A stretch of DNA of 26,674 nt, from positions 1 through 26,674 of the forward strand of contig DVHQ01000278.1 of the NCBI GenBank assembly GCA_018711955.1. The letters run 5' to 3'. Positions within the stretch are counted from its first letter, which is position 1. Each line of letters starts with the position of its first letter. Under the pieces are notes generated by a model, which ran no database searches, was not told the DNA's origin, and saw nothing but the letters and a program-made list of their open reading frames with translations. The position numbers and the translations under genes are program-made. Below are positions 7,897-15,649 of the stretch, one piece after another. The DNA comes from Limiplasma merdipullorum. Lineage in GTDB: Bacteria; Bacillota; Clostridia; Christensenellales; Aristaeellaceae.

Positions 7897-7917
7897 CGTG
7901 TCTTGTCCTCCCTGCTA

Positions 7918-8217
7918 TTAGTCAGCCATGCCTTCAAAGAACTCGATGGGCTTGGAGTCCTTGGTGAGGGTCACATAGGCCTTTTTGATCTCCGGGGTGC
8001 GGCCGGAGGTGCGGCCCTGGCGCTTGATCTTGCCGATGGTGCGCAGGGTGTTGACCTTCTCGACCTTGATATCCTTGAAGATGGCCTCAAGCGCGAGCTT
8101 GATTTCGGTCTTGTTGGCGCTCTTGTGCACTTCAAACACATAGCGCTTGTCCGCGATGCCCTCGTAGGACGCTTCGGTCAGAACGGGGCGCAGGATGACG
8201 TCATGGGGATTTTTCAT
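7918..8217 (-). CDS. rplW: 50S ribosomal protein L23
   Basis: L23 is the docking site for trigger factor and SRP at the tunnel exit. The 99-residue product begins MKNPHDVILRPVLTEASYEG and has YVFEVHKSANKTEIKLALEA, the family signature, followed by VEKVNTLRTIGKIKRQGRTS. Its ATG overlaps the rplD stop in an ATGA arrangement, so the two are coupled in translation. Confidence 0.96.
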   Translation of the reverse strand: MKNPHDVILRPVLTEASYEGIADKRYVFEVHKSANKTEIKLALEAIFKDIKVEKVNTLRTIGKIKRQGRTSGRTPEIKKAYVTLTKDSKPIEFFEGMAD

Positions 8218-8837
8218 GCGTAAACCTCCTCTACGCCCTTGAGAGCATCCTTGGTGAGGATGATCTTGCCGGCTTTCAGGATATCGTACACGTTGAGGGT
8301 GTTGACGTAGGAAGTCTGGAGCTTTTCGATGTTGCCGGAGGCGCGCACGAGGGTCTCGTCACGGCCGGGCAGCACCAGCATGGTCCAGCCCTTGAGGTCG
8401 AAGTTGCCCAGCACCTTGGCCATGAGCTTGGTCTTGGGCTCGGCGAGCTTGATTTCGTCCACCACGATGATCTCGCCGGCGTTGAGCTTGGAGGTCATGG
8501 CGCTCTTGAAGGCCAGGCGGCGGATCTTCTTGGGCACGTTGATGACATAGTCGCGGGGCTTGGGCGCAAAGACGACGCCGCCGTGACGGAACTGCGGAGC
8601 GCGGTTGCCATGGTGACGCGCGTTGCCGGTGCCCTTCTGACGGTAGATCTTACGGCCGCCGCCGCGGACCTCGCCGCGGGTGAGGGCGCTCTGCGTGCCC
8701 TGGCGCTGATTGGCCAGAATGGAGCGGACGACCAGATGCATAGCGGCGGTGTTGATGGGAGCGGCAAAGAGCTCCTCGCTCAGCTCCACTTCGCCAATGG
8801 CCGCGCCTTCCATGTTATACAAAGAAGTCTTAGGCAT
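8214..8837 (-). CDS. rplD: 50S ribosomal protein L4
   Basis: L4 reaches into the exit tunnel; in E. coli it also represses its own S10 operon. From the ATG at 8835-8837 the product is 207 residues (MPKTSLYNMEGAAIGEVELS). The tunnel extension is clear: RGEVRGGGRKIYRQKGTGNA, then RHHGNRAPQFRHGGVVF. The start seven codons upstream (MKEEINT) is disfavoured because the GGAGG site lies inside it. The gap to rplC is 56 nt. Confidence 0.96.
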   Translation of the reverse strand: MPKTSLYNMEGAAIGEVELSEELFAAPINTAAMHLVVRSILANQRQGTQSALTRGEVRGGGRKIYRQKGTGNARHHGNRAPQFRHGGVVFAPKPRDYVINVPKKIRRLAFKSAMTSKLNAGEIIVVDEIKLAEPKTKLMAKVLGNFDLKGWTMLVLPGRDETLVRASGNIEKLQTSYVNTLNVYDILKAGKIILTKDALKGVEEVYA

Positions 8838-8893
8838 GGTGTTGATTTCCTCCTTCATAAAAGGGTACTTACATTTCCCAATGTGTGGCGCCG

Positions 8894-9535
8894 TTAAGCC
8901 TTGCAGGTGTTGCGCACCAGCAGAAGGCCGCCGTTGGGGCCGGGCACCGCGCCCTTGATGAGGAGCAGGTTGCGCTCAGCGTCCACCCGGACGATCTCCA
9001 GGTTCTGGACGGTCACGCGCTCCACGCCGTAATGGCCGGGCATGTGCTTGTTCTTGAACACGCGGGAGGGGTCGGAGTTGGCGCTCATGGAGCCCACGCC
9101 GCGATGATACTTGGAGCCGTGGGCCATGGGGCCGGTGTGCTGGTTCCAGCGCTGAATGGTGCCGCTGAAGCCGTGGCCCTTGCTCACGCCGCTGACGTCG
9201 ATCTTCTCGCCAGCCTCAAACTGAGAAACGGTCAGCTCGTTGCCCACTTCCAGCTCGGCCACGTTATCCAGGCGGAACTCGCGCAGATAACGGGTGGGGG
9301 CGACGCCGGCCTTCTTGAAATGGCCCGTGAGGGGCTTGTTGACCAGCTTCTTGGCGCGGTTTTCCGCATAGGTGTCAAAGCCGACCTGCACGGCGTCGTA
9401 ACCGTCGGACTCGGTGGTCTTCTTCTGCACGACCTTGCAGGGGCCGGCCTCCACCACGGTCACGGGCACGAGGCGGCCGTCATCGGTGAAAACCTGCGTC
9501 ATGCCGATCTTCTTACCTACGATCGCTTTCTTCAT
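8894..9535 (-). CDS. rplC: 50S ribosomal protein L3
   Basis: L3 binds near the 3' end of 23S rRNA and organises the peptidyl-transferase centre. The 213-residue product starts MKKAIVGKKIGMTQVFTDDG. Its long loop contains GVSKGHGFSGTIQRWNQHTG and MAHGSKYHRGVGSM, which reach towards the catalytic centre. The C-terminal half includes LEIVRVDAERNLLLIKGAVP. Mutations in this loop confer pleuromutilin or linezolid resistance elsewhere; nothing unusual is visible by eye. Confidence 0.97.
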   Translation of the reverse strand: MKKAIVGKKIGMTQVFTDDGRLVPVTVVEAGPCKVVQKKTTESDGYDAVQVGFDTYAENRAKKLVNKPLTGHFKKAGVAPTRYLREFRLDNVAELEVGNELTVSQFEAGEKIDVSGVSKGHGFSGTIQRWNQHTGPMAHGSKYHRGVGSMSANSDPSRVFKNKHMPGHYGVERVTVQNLEIVRVDAERNLLLIKGAVPGPNGGLLLVRNTCKA

Positions 9536-9553
9536 GATGTCGTACCTCCTGCA

Positions 9554-9868
9554 TTAGTTATTGAGCTTGATTTCGATTTCGACGCCGGCAGGAAGATCCA
9601 GCTTCATCATGGCATCGACCGTGCGGGGGTTGGGATTGTGAATATCGATGAGGCGCTTGTGGGTGCGCATCTCGAACTGCTCGCGGCTATCCTTGTACTT
9701 GTGGGGCGCGCGCAGGATGGTCACGATCTCCTTTTCCGTCGGCAGGGGAATGGGGCCCGAAACCTTCGCGCCCGTCCGCTTCGCGGTTTCCACGATCCGC
9801 TCGGAGGACTGATCGATCAGGTTGTGCTCGTAAGCCTTCAGCTTGATACGGATTTTCTGGTTGGCCAT
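9554..9868 (-). CDS. rpsJ: 30S ribosomal protein S10 (NusE), first gene of the operon
   Basis: S10 is a head protein of the 30S subunit and, as NusE, links NusB and NusG in antitermination complexes. The 104-residue product starts MANQKIRIKLKAYEHNLIDQ. It contains SGPIPLPTEKEIVTILRAPH and REQFEMRTHKRLIDIHNP, both diagnostic. An AAGGAGG site stands upstream of the ATG at 9866-9868. The frame is open for 74 more codons into the leader, but those residues match no S10 and the region is highly structured RNA. Confidence 0.97.
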   Translation of the reverse strand: MANQKIRIKLKAYEHNLIDQSSERIVETAKRTGAKVSGPIPLPTEKEIVTILRAPHKYKDSREQFEMRTHKRLIDIHNPNPRTVDAMMKLDLPAGVEIEIKLNN

Positions 9869-10118
9869 TTTCGTTCCTCCTTGATTCGTCTCAAGTACAC
9901 CGCCCCGGGTGTGTCCATCGGCCGCTTGTAAGCAGGCGAGGCAACCCTCGCCTTCCTTATTCCGCTTCGGGCCCTTGCCGTGAGAGCGCTCAGGCCCTGG
10001 CCGCGGATCGCGCCCCGCGCGATGTCTCAAGTCCGTCGCCCGATTTCCGGGCTGGTCCACGATAATTACCCGCCATGGCCATGGCGGCAACTTACCGCTT
10101 CATCCCTAAACAGACAGC
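9869..10118 (-). promoter_or_regulatory. Structured 5' leader of the S10-spc operon
   Basis: About 250 nt separate the predicted transcription start from rpsJ. Several stem-loops are visible: 9935-9952 (7-bp stem, 4-base loop), 10007-10023 (7-bp stem, 3-base loop), 10038-10052 (5-bp stem, 5-base loop) and an 18-bp perfect palindrome at 10070-10087. No terminator T run was found. In E. coli and Bacillales the S10 leader is a target of L4 autogenous control; whether this leader works the same way is inference, because I do not recognise a described L4-leader fold. Confidence 0.5.
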
Positions 10119-10124
10119 TTCAGT

Positions 10125-10153
10125 AGTATAAAACAAAACGTCCCCAAATGCAA
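10125..10153 (-). promoter_or_regulatory. Promoter of the S10-spc operon
   Basis: On the minus strand TTGCAT (10148-10153) and TATACT (10125-10130) are separated by exactly 17 bases, in an AT-rich stretch upstream of an otherwise GC-rich leader. The start of transcription would be near 10118. It is the only good sigma-A promoter seen ahead of rpsJ. Confidence 0.75.
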
Positions 10154-10303
10154 GGGTTTTGCTAAAATTTTTTGAATTTTTGGGTCGCAAAGCACGGTGG
10201 CGCCGTCCTGTTTGTTACGCAAGATGAACACGCCCCCGTGTGTGTCTCTTTGTCGACTTACCCCTTCATCATGCTCCGCTGGATTCAGATGCTTTCCTTT
10301 ATA

Positions 10304-10337
10304 TTATGTTATCCTTTATGTTATGTTATCCTTCTCA
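10304..10337. repeat. Imperfect 17-bp tandem repeat between divergent promoters
   Basis: The 13-base word TTATGTTATCCTT occurs at 10304-10316 and again at 10321-10333, so two 17-base units stand head to tail with their last four bases differing. They lie in the non-coding interval between the S10 promoter and the DUF362 promoter. Apart from these repeats and the two promoters, I see nothing else in 10154-10409. Confidence 0.6.
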
Positions 10338-10409
10338 TCTCACCGTCCGTTCACAAATCTTCTATTTCCAAAAAACAGATTTTCCGCCACCAGATATCCT
10401 GTGCCCATC

Positions 10410-10438
10410 TTGCGGCAGGCTGGAAACTATGCTACAAT
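10410..10438 (+). promoter_or_regulatory. Promoter of the DUF362-uvrA unit
   Basis: TTGCGG (10410-10415) and TACAAT (10433-10438) are 17 bases apart, with a TG dinucleotide one base before the -10 hexamer (extended -10). The predicted start is near 10445, about 40 bases before the first gene. No LexA-type (SOS) operator of the Bacillota pattern was found around it. Confidence 0.72.
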
Positions 10439-10482
10439 GCAAAGGCGAACGTGTTTTCGCATTCTGCTGGAGGTGGCTATCC

Positions 10483-11601
10483 ATGGAAAAATCCAAGGTT
10501 TATTTTACCAATTTTCGCGCCAAACCCGACCGAAACGTTCTTCAGAAGCTGCGCCATCTCATCGAGGCGGCCGGTATGACCAGCATGCCGCTGGACGGCA
10601 AGTTCACTGCCATCAAAATGCACTTTGGCGAGCCGGGCAACCTGGCTTTCCTGCGTCCCAATTATGCCAAGGTTGTGGTGGATACGCTCAAGGATATGGG
10701 AGCGCGCCCCTTCCTGACGGACTGCAACACTCTGTACACCGGCATGCGCCGCAATGCGCTGGATCATTTGACCGCCGCCTTTGAAAACGGCTTTGGCCCT
10801 CTTCAAACCGGCTGCCATGTCATCATCGCCGATGGCCTTCTGGGCAACGACCATGTTTCCGTACCCATCGACGGGGAATACTGCAAGGAGGCGCTCATTG
10901 GCCGCGCGGCCATGGACGCGGATGCCGTCATCAGCCTGACCCACTTCAAATGTCACGAAGGCACGGGCATTGGCGGCGCACTGAAGAATCTGGGCATGGG
11001 CCTTGGTTCCACGGCAGGCAAGCGCGCCATGCACTGTGACGGCAAGCCCGTGGTGGACCACGACAAGTGCATCGGATGCGGCATGTGCGTCCGTCAATGT
11101 GCCCATGGAGCCATCAGCTTCAGCGGAGAAAAAGGCCGCCGGCGTGCCACCATCGACCACGACAAGTGCGTGGGCTGCGGCCGCTGCGTAGGCGCATGCC
11201 GCGACCGGGGCGCCATCCAGGGGCCGGACAGCTCCAACGACGTGCTCAACTGCAAGATTGCCGAATATGCCTGGGCCGTCATCAAAGATCGCCCCAACTT
11301 CCACATCTCGCTGGTAATGGACGTATCGCCCTATTGCGACTGCCACCCGGAAAACGATACGCCCATCATTGCAGACGTGGGCATGTTTGCCAGCTTCGAC
11401 CCCGTGGCGCTGGACGTGGCCTGCGCGGATGCTTGCAACCGCATGGAGCCGCTGCCCGGCACCTTCCTGACCGACCGTAAGAACCGCACCGGCGACATCT
11501 TCAACGATACGCACCCCTACACCAACTGGCGTTCCGGCGTGGAGCATGCCGCCAAGCTGGGCGTAGGCTCGCTGGAGTACGAGCTGATCGAGGTGCGCTG
11601 A
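10483..11601 (+). CDS. DUF362 family protein with two 4Fe-4S ferredoxin clusters
   Basis: The 372-residue protein has a DUF362 domain split by a ferredoxin insert. Conserved DUF362 elements are KMHFGEPGNLAFLRPNY (about residues 46-62), SLTHFKCHEGTGIGGALKNL (about 152-171) and GMFASFDPVALDVACADACN near the end. Two cluster motifs follow the CxxCxxCxxxC rule: C196/C199/C202/C206 and C229/C232/C235/C239. There is no signal peptide, so it should be cytoplasmic. The start at 10483 has GGAGGTGG six bases upstream; the frame is open further upstream but without family similarity. It lies 40 nt before uvrA with no terminator between, so the two are probably co-transcribed. An electron-transfer role is likely; the partner and substrate are unknown. 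Confidence 0.9.
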   Translation: MEKSKVYFTNFRAKPDRNVLQKLRHLIEAAGMTSMPLDGKFTAIKMHFGEPGNLAFLRPNYAKVVVDTLKDMGARPFLTDCNTLYTGMRRNALDHLTAAFENGFGPLQTGCHVIIADGLLGNDHVSVPIDGEYCKEALIGRAAMDADAVISLTHFKCHEGTGIGGALKNLGMGLGSTAGKRAMHCDGKPVVDHDKCIGCGMCVRQCAHGAISFSGEKGRRRATIDHDKCVGCGRCVGACRDRGAIQGPDSSNDVLNCKIAEYAWAVIKDRPNFHISLVMDVSPYCDCHPENDTPIIADVGMFASFDPVALDVACADACNRMEPLPGTFLTDRKNRTGDIFNDTHPYTNWRSGVEHAAKLGVGSLEYELIEVR

Positions 11602-11641
11602 TCCCAGCCCGCCCATAAAGGCAGAGAGGACGATCTATTCC

Positions 11642-14479
11642 TTGCAGGACAAGCTCATCGTTCGCGGCGCTCGCGAACATAATCTGAAAAACGTCACATT
11701 GGAAATTCCGCGCAACAAGCTGGTGGTGTTCACGGGCCTGAGCGGGTCCGGCAAAACCAGCCTGGCTTTTGACACCATTTACGCCGAGGGACAGCGCCGC
11801 TATGTGGAGAGCCTGTCCTCCTATGCGCGCATGTTTTTGGGGCAGATGGAAAAGCCGGATATCGACTCCATTGAGGGTCTGTCCCCCGCCATTTCCATCG
11901 ACCAGAAGACCACGGCGCGAAATCCCCGTTCCACCGTGGGCACCGTAACGGAGATCTACGACTATCTGCGCCTGCTCTATGCGCGCGTGGGCGTGCCTCA
12001 CTGCCCCAAATGCGGCCGCGAGATCCGCCAGCAGACCATCGACCAGATGGCCGATCAGGTGATGGCGTATCCGGAGGGGCAGCGGCTACAGCTGCTCGCG
12101 CCTGTGGTCCGCGCGCGCAAGGGCGAGCATACCAAGCTTCTGGAAGACGCGCAGAAGCGCGGCTTTGTGCGCGTGCGCATCGACGGCGAGCTCTACGAGC
12201 TGGATGATACGCCCGCTCTTGACAAAAAGAAAAAGCACGACATTGAAATCGTGGTGGACCGTCTGATCGTGCGCCCCTCGGACGAATTCCGTCAGCGCCT
12301 GGCTGACAGCATGGAGACCGCCGCCGGGGAAAGCGGCGGTCTGGTGCTGGTGGACCTGTTTGACAAGGGGACGCTGCTGTTTTCCCAGAACTACGCATGC
12401 CCGGAGTGCGGCGTGTCCATCGAGGAGCTCTCGCCCCGCATGTTCAGCTTCAACAGCCCCTTCGGGGCCTGTCCCGAATGCGGCGGTCTGGGCACGGTGA
12501 TGCGCATCTCCCCGGAAACCGTCATCCCCAATCCGGACTTGAGCCTTAACCAGGGTGCGCTGCAGGCCATGGGCTGGAACACCACGGACAAAACCAGCAT
12601 GGCCAGCAGCTATTTCCGGGCGCTGGCCGGGCTGTATGGCTTCAGCCTGGATACGCCCGTGCGCGATCTGCCTCCCAAGATCCTGGACATTTTGCTCTAC
12701 GGTTCCAACGACAAGATCACCATCGAATACGAGAGTGCCCATGGGAAGGGGCAATATCAGACCACCTTTGAGGGCGTGATTACCTCCCTCAACCGCCGCT
12801 ACCGCGAGACCACCAGCGAGTCCATGAAGGCCGCGTATGAGGAGTACATGGTCACAGACAGCTGCCGCGCCTGCGGCGGGCGCCGTCTGCGCCCCGAAGT
12901 GCTGGCCGTGACGGTGGGCGGCATGAACATCAGCGAACTGTGCGACCTGAGCGTATCGGCGGCGCGCGCCTTCTTCAAGGATCTGCACCTGAGCGAAAAG
13001 GACAGCATGATCGCCTCGCAGATTCTGCGCGAGATTGACTCACGCCTGGGCTTTCTGGACAGCGTGGGCCTGTCCTACCTCACGCTGTCGCGCGCGGCGG
13101 CCACCCTCTCCGGCGGCGAAGCACAGCGCATCCGCCTGGCCACGCAGATCGGCTCCAGCCTGATGGGCGTGCTCTACATCCTGGACGAGCCCTCCATCGG
13201 CCTGCATCAGCGCGATAACGCAAAGCTCCTGGCTACGCTCAAGCGCCTGCGCGATCTGGGAAATACGCTGATCGTGGTGGAGCATGACGAGGACACCATG
13301 TACGCCGCTGACTACATCGTGGACGTGGGACCCGGCGCAGGCATCCACGGCGGCGAGATCACCGCAGAGGGCACCATCGACGAGATTCTGGCCAATCCCC
13401 GTTCCCTCACGGGTCAGTATCTCAGCGGCAAGCTGTCCATTCCCGTGCCGAAAAAGCGCCGCAAGCCATCAGGATGGCTCACGGTGCGGGGTGCAAAGGA
13501 AAACAACCTGAAAAACATCGACGTAAAGCTGCCCCTGGGCGTATTCTGCTGCGTCACAGGTGTAAGCGGGTCGGGCAAGTCCAGCCTCATCAACGAGATT
13601 GTCTACAAGCACCTGGCGAAGGTGCTCAACCGTGCCAAGACGCGCGCGGGCAAGTTTGACCGCATGGAGGGCGTGGAGCAGCTGGACAAGATCATCGCCA
13701 TCGATCAGAGCCCCATCGGCCGCACGCCGCGCTCCAACCCCGCCACGTACACCGGTCTGTTCGATCTGGTGCGCCGCGTCTTTGCCATGACGCCCGACGC
13801 CAAGGCCCGTGGCTACAAGGAAAACCGCTTCAGCTTCAACGTCAAGGGCGGCCGCTGCGAAGCCTGCGGCGGCGATGGTCTGCTCAAGATCGAGATGCAC
13901 TTCCTTCCGGACATCTACGTGCCGTGCGACGTGTGCAAGGGTGCGCGCTACAACCGCGAAACCCTTGATGTGCGCTACAAGGGCAAGAACATCCACGAGG
14001 TGCTGGAGATGACCGTGGAGGAGGCGCTGGGCTTCTTTGAAAACCATGAGTCCATCGTCAAAAAGCTCCAGACGCTCTATGATGTGGGGCTTGATTACAT
14101 CAAGCTGGGCCAGCCCAGCACCCAGCTTTCCGGCGGCGAGGCTCAGCGCATCAAGCTCGCTACCGAGCTCAGCCGCCGCGCTACGGGCCGCACCCTCTAT
14201 CTGTTGGATGAACCCACCACGGGGCTTCACATGGCCGACGTGCAAAAGCTGATTGATGTTTTGCAGCGGCTGGTGGATGCAGGCAACAGCGTTTTGGTCA
14301 TCGAGCACAACCTTGATGTTGTCAAAACCGCCGACTATCTGATCGACCTTGGCCCTGAGGGGGGCGACGGTGGCGGCACCGTCGTGTGCCAGGGCACGCC
14401 GGAGAAGGTGGCCAAGGTGCCCGAAAGCTATACGGGACAGTTCCTTGCGCCGATCTTGGCCCGCGCGGCAAAAAAATAA
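11642..14479 (+). CDS. uvrA: Excinuclease ABC subunit A
   Basis: UvrA dimerises, recognises bulky DNA lesions and loads UvrB in nucleotide excision repair. The 945-residue protein has two ABC ATPase modules. Module 1 has GLSGSGKTS (residues 32-40), the first CxxC pair at C121/C124, another pair in NYACPECG, the signature LSGGEAQRI and LDEPSIGLHQRD. Module 2 has GVSGSGKSS, the conserved zinc finger GRCEACGGDG...VPCDVCKGARYN, the second LSGGEAQRI and LDEPTTGLH. The start is a TTG with an AGAGGA site 11 bases upstream, and the N-terminus (MQDKLIVRGAREHNLKNV) fits the family. Nothing is truncated. uvrB and uvrC are not in the window. Confidence 0.97.
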   Translation: MQDKLIVRGAREHNLKNVTLEIPRNKLVVFTGLSGSGKTSLAFDTIYAEGQRRYVESLSSYARMFLGQMEKPDIDSIEGLSPAISIDQKTTARNPRSTVGTVTEIYDYLRLLYARVGVPHCPKCGREIRQQTIDQMADQVMAYPEGQRLQLLAPVVRARKGEHTKLLEDAQKRGFVRVRIDGELYELDDTPALDKKKKHDIEIVVDRLIVRPSDEFRQRLADSMETAAGESGGLVLVDLFDKGTLLFSQNYACPECGVSIEELSPRMFSFNSPFGACPECGGLGTVMRISPETVIPNPDLSLNQGALQAMGWNTTDKTSMASSYFRALAGLYGFSLDTPVRDLPPKILDILLYGSNDKITIEYESAHGKGQYQTTFEGVITSLNRRYRETTSESMKAAYEEYMVTDSCRACGGRRLRPEVLAVTVGGMNISELCDLSVSAARAFFKDLHLSEKDSMIASQILREIDSRLGFLDSVGLSYLTLSRAAATLSGGEAQRIRLATQIGSSLMGVLYILDEPSIGLHQRDNAKLLATLKRLRDLGNTLIVVEHDEDTMYAADYIVDVGPGAGIHGGEITAEGTIDEILANPRSLTGQYLSGKLSIPVPKKRRKPSGWLTVRGAKENNLKNIDVKLPLGVFCCVTGVSGSGKSSLINEIVYKHLAKVLNRAKTRAGKFDRMEGVEQLDKIIAIDQSPIGRTPRSNPATYTGLFDLVRRVFAMTPDAKARGYKENRFSFNVKGGRCEACGGDGLLKIEMHFLPDIYVPCDVCKGARYNRETLDVRYKGKNIHEVLEMTVEEALGFFENHESIVKKLQTLYDVGLDYIKLGQPSTQLSGGEAQRIKLATELSRRATGRTLYLLDEPTTGLHMADVQKLIDVLQRLVDAGNSVLVIEHNLDVVKTADYLIDLGPEGGDGGGTVVCQGTPEKVAKVPESYTGQFLAPILARAAKK

Positions 14480-14491
14480 TCTAATAAAAGT

Positions 14492-14521
14492 GCCCCGGCA
14501 GCGCTTGAATTCTGCCGGGGC
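14492..14521. terminator. Bidirectional terminator between converging uvrA and a minus-strand gene
   Basis: A 10-bp perfect stem (14492-14501 and 14512-14521) closes a 10-base loop. On the minus strand the stem is followed by ACTTTTATTA, a usable T run for the secreted-protein gene. On the plus strand the following bases (TGCCCATTGTTT) are only weakly T-rich, so it may stop uvrA transcripts less well. Confidence 0.75.
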
Positions 14522-14531
14522 TGCCCATTGT

Positions 14532-15497
14532 TTAGCCCACTCCGTCGGTCCATTCCAGGCTGAGCACCGCGCCTGTATACGGATCTATGCCAATCTGGCA
14601 CACGCGGCTGTCGCCATCATGCTTGTCCGCGGTTCGCGCAAAGACGTAGAGAACGTATCTGTCCAGTCCGTCATACTGCCACACGTCCGGATCACGGTAA
14701 TAGGCGATGAAGTCCGCCTCCGTCATTCCGGTATCTTCCAGCGCCGCCTGGCGGCCAATGGCTGCGGCCTCCATGGCTCCAATGCCCGCCTTGTATTGCT
14801 CAAAGGCAGCCGCCTGCCTCTCGCGGGTAAAGTAGCAGGAGGCGCGCCACAGCCAGCCGTTTCCTGTTCCCGCATCTCTGAATGTGGCGTACAGACGGCA
14901 GCTGGCGTGATCGTCTCCCGCTATCAGCCACAGTGCGTCGCAAGTCTCGCTGTCCATGTTCCAGTCCCGCCGGAGCGCATCCCAGTCCGGCAGGCCGTCA
15001 GGTCCGCGCTCCGAGCGATGGGAAATGCGACCCCCGCTATGTGGAGCCGACAGGTAGACCCGTTTGATCGCCTGCTCGCCGAATTCCTGCACAAAACGAT
15101 CATAGACGGTCCGGTACATCTCCATGGCGGCACCCCAATCGGAGCTTTGTTCCTCCCCTGCGGGGGCAAAATCAATCGCCACCCACGAGAGCCGCAACGC
15201 CTCATCCGTCAGCTCGTTCAGCGTTACGGAGTCGATTTGTTCCCTTGTCCTTCCTCCATCAAAGACCGCCCGGAAGCTCACGCTGTACTCCCCCTGCCTG
15301 GCCGTCAGGTCGATCTGCACACTGCCGTCCCGCAGGGCGACAATCGTGCAGCCTTCGCCCATGTTGGCCTCCAGCGCCTGTACACATCCGGCGGGCGTGG
15401 TTTCCCACGTCATCGACCAGGGCAGCGCTGCCTGCTCTGCAACGGCGCTGCCGCACATCATGAGCAGTGCGATCAGCCATCCCATCATTTTGCGCAT
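14532..15497 (-). CDS. Secreted protein of unknown function
   Basis: I do not recognise this 321-residue protein. It starts with a clear signal peptide (MRKMMGWLIALLMMCGSAVA, cleavage likely after AVA). The mature part is soluble-looking, rich in Trp, Asp and Arg. Its features include an ordered middle segment (MYRTVYDRFVQEFGEQAIKR) and a C-terminal end GIDPYTGAVLSLEWTDG, which resembles the closing strand of PepSY-like or other small beta-sheet repeats; this is only a resemblance. The ATG at 15495-15497 has GGAGGAG seven bases upstream; a longer frame to 15551 lacks such a site. Terminators flank it on both sides, so it looks monocistronic, although no convincing promoter was seen. Confidence 0.75.
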   Translation of the reverse strand: MRKMMGWLIALLMMCGSAVAEQAALPWSMTWETTPAGCVQALEANMGEGCTIVALRDGSVQIDLTARQGEYSVSFRAVFDGGRTREQIDSVTLNELTDEALRLSWVAIDFAPAGEEQSSDWGAAMEMYRTVYDRFVQEFGEQAIKRVYLSAPHSGGRISHRSERGPDGLPDWDALRRDWNMDSETCDALWLIAGDDHASCRLYATFRDAGTGNGWLWRASCYFTRERQAAAFEQYKAGIGAMEAAAIGRQAALEDTGMTEADFIAYYRDPDVWQYDGLDRYVLYVFARTADKHDGDSRVCQIGIDPYTGAVLSLEWTDGVG

Positions 15498-15590
15498 GTC
15501 CACTCTCCTCCTTGCAGGATGAACCCGGATAGGATTCCCACATTCATCCAACGATCAGAGAATGGTTTTTCTTTCTTGGGATGCCGACCG

Positions 15591-15623
15591 AAAAAAACCG
15601 TCTCCGCGCCTTTCAACAGGCGC
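15591..15623 (-). terminator. Intrinsic terminator of the GtrII-like gene
   Basis: On the minus strand a 6-bp stem (15618-15623 with 15606-15611, loop of six bases) is followed eight bases later by seven T residues (15591-15597). Additional CCG/CGG pairing extends the base. It stands 27 nt after the stop of the upstream membrane-protein gene. Confidence 0.65.
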
Positions 15624-15649
15624 ATGCCGGCAGCGCGCCCTCCTGTGCC

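Noticed and set aside
5220..8223. Plus-strand frames of 371 and 387 codons opposite ribosomal protein genes
   Set aside because: They are mirror frames of rplP, rpsC, rplB and rplW; no independent support.
9869..10090. 74-codon upstream extension of the rpsJ frame
   Set aside because: The added residues match no S10, the AAGGAGG site is placed for the inner ATG, and the interval is hairpin-rich leader RNA.
10240..10482. 81-codon upstream extension of the DUF362 protein
   Set aside because: It would overlap the promoter and has no family similarity. The start at 10483 has a well-placed GGAGGTGG.
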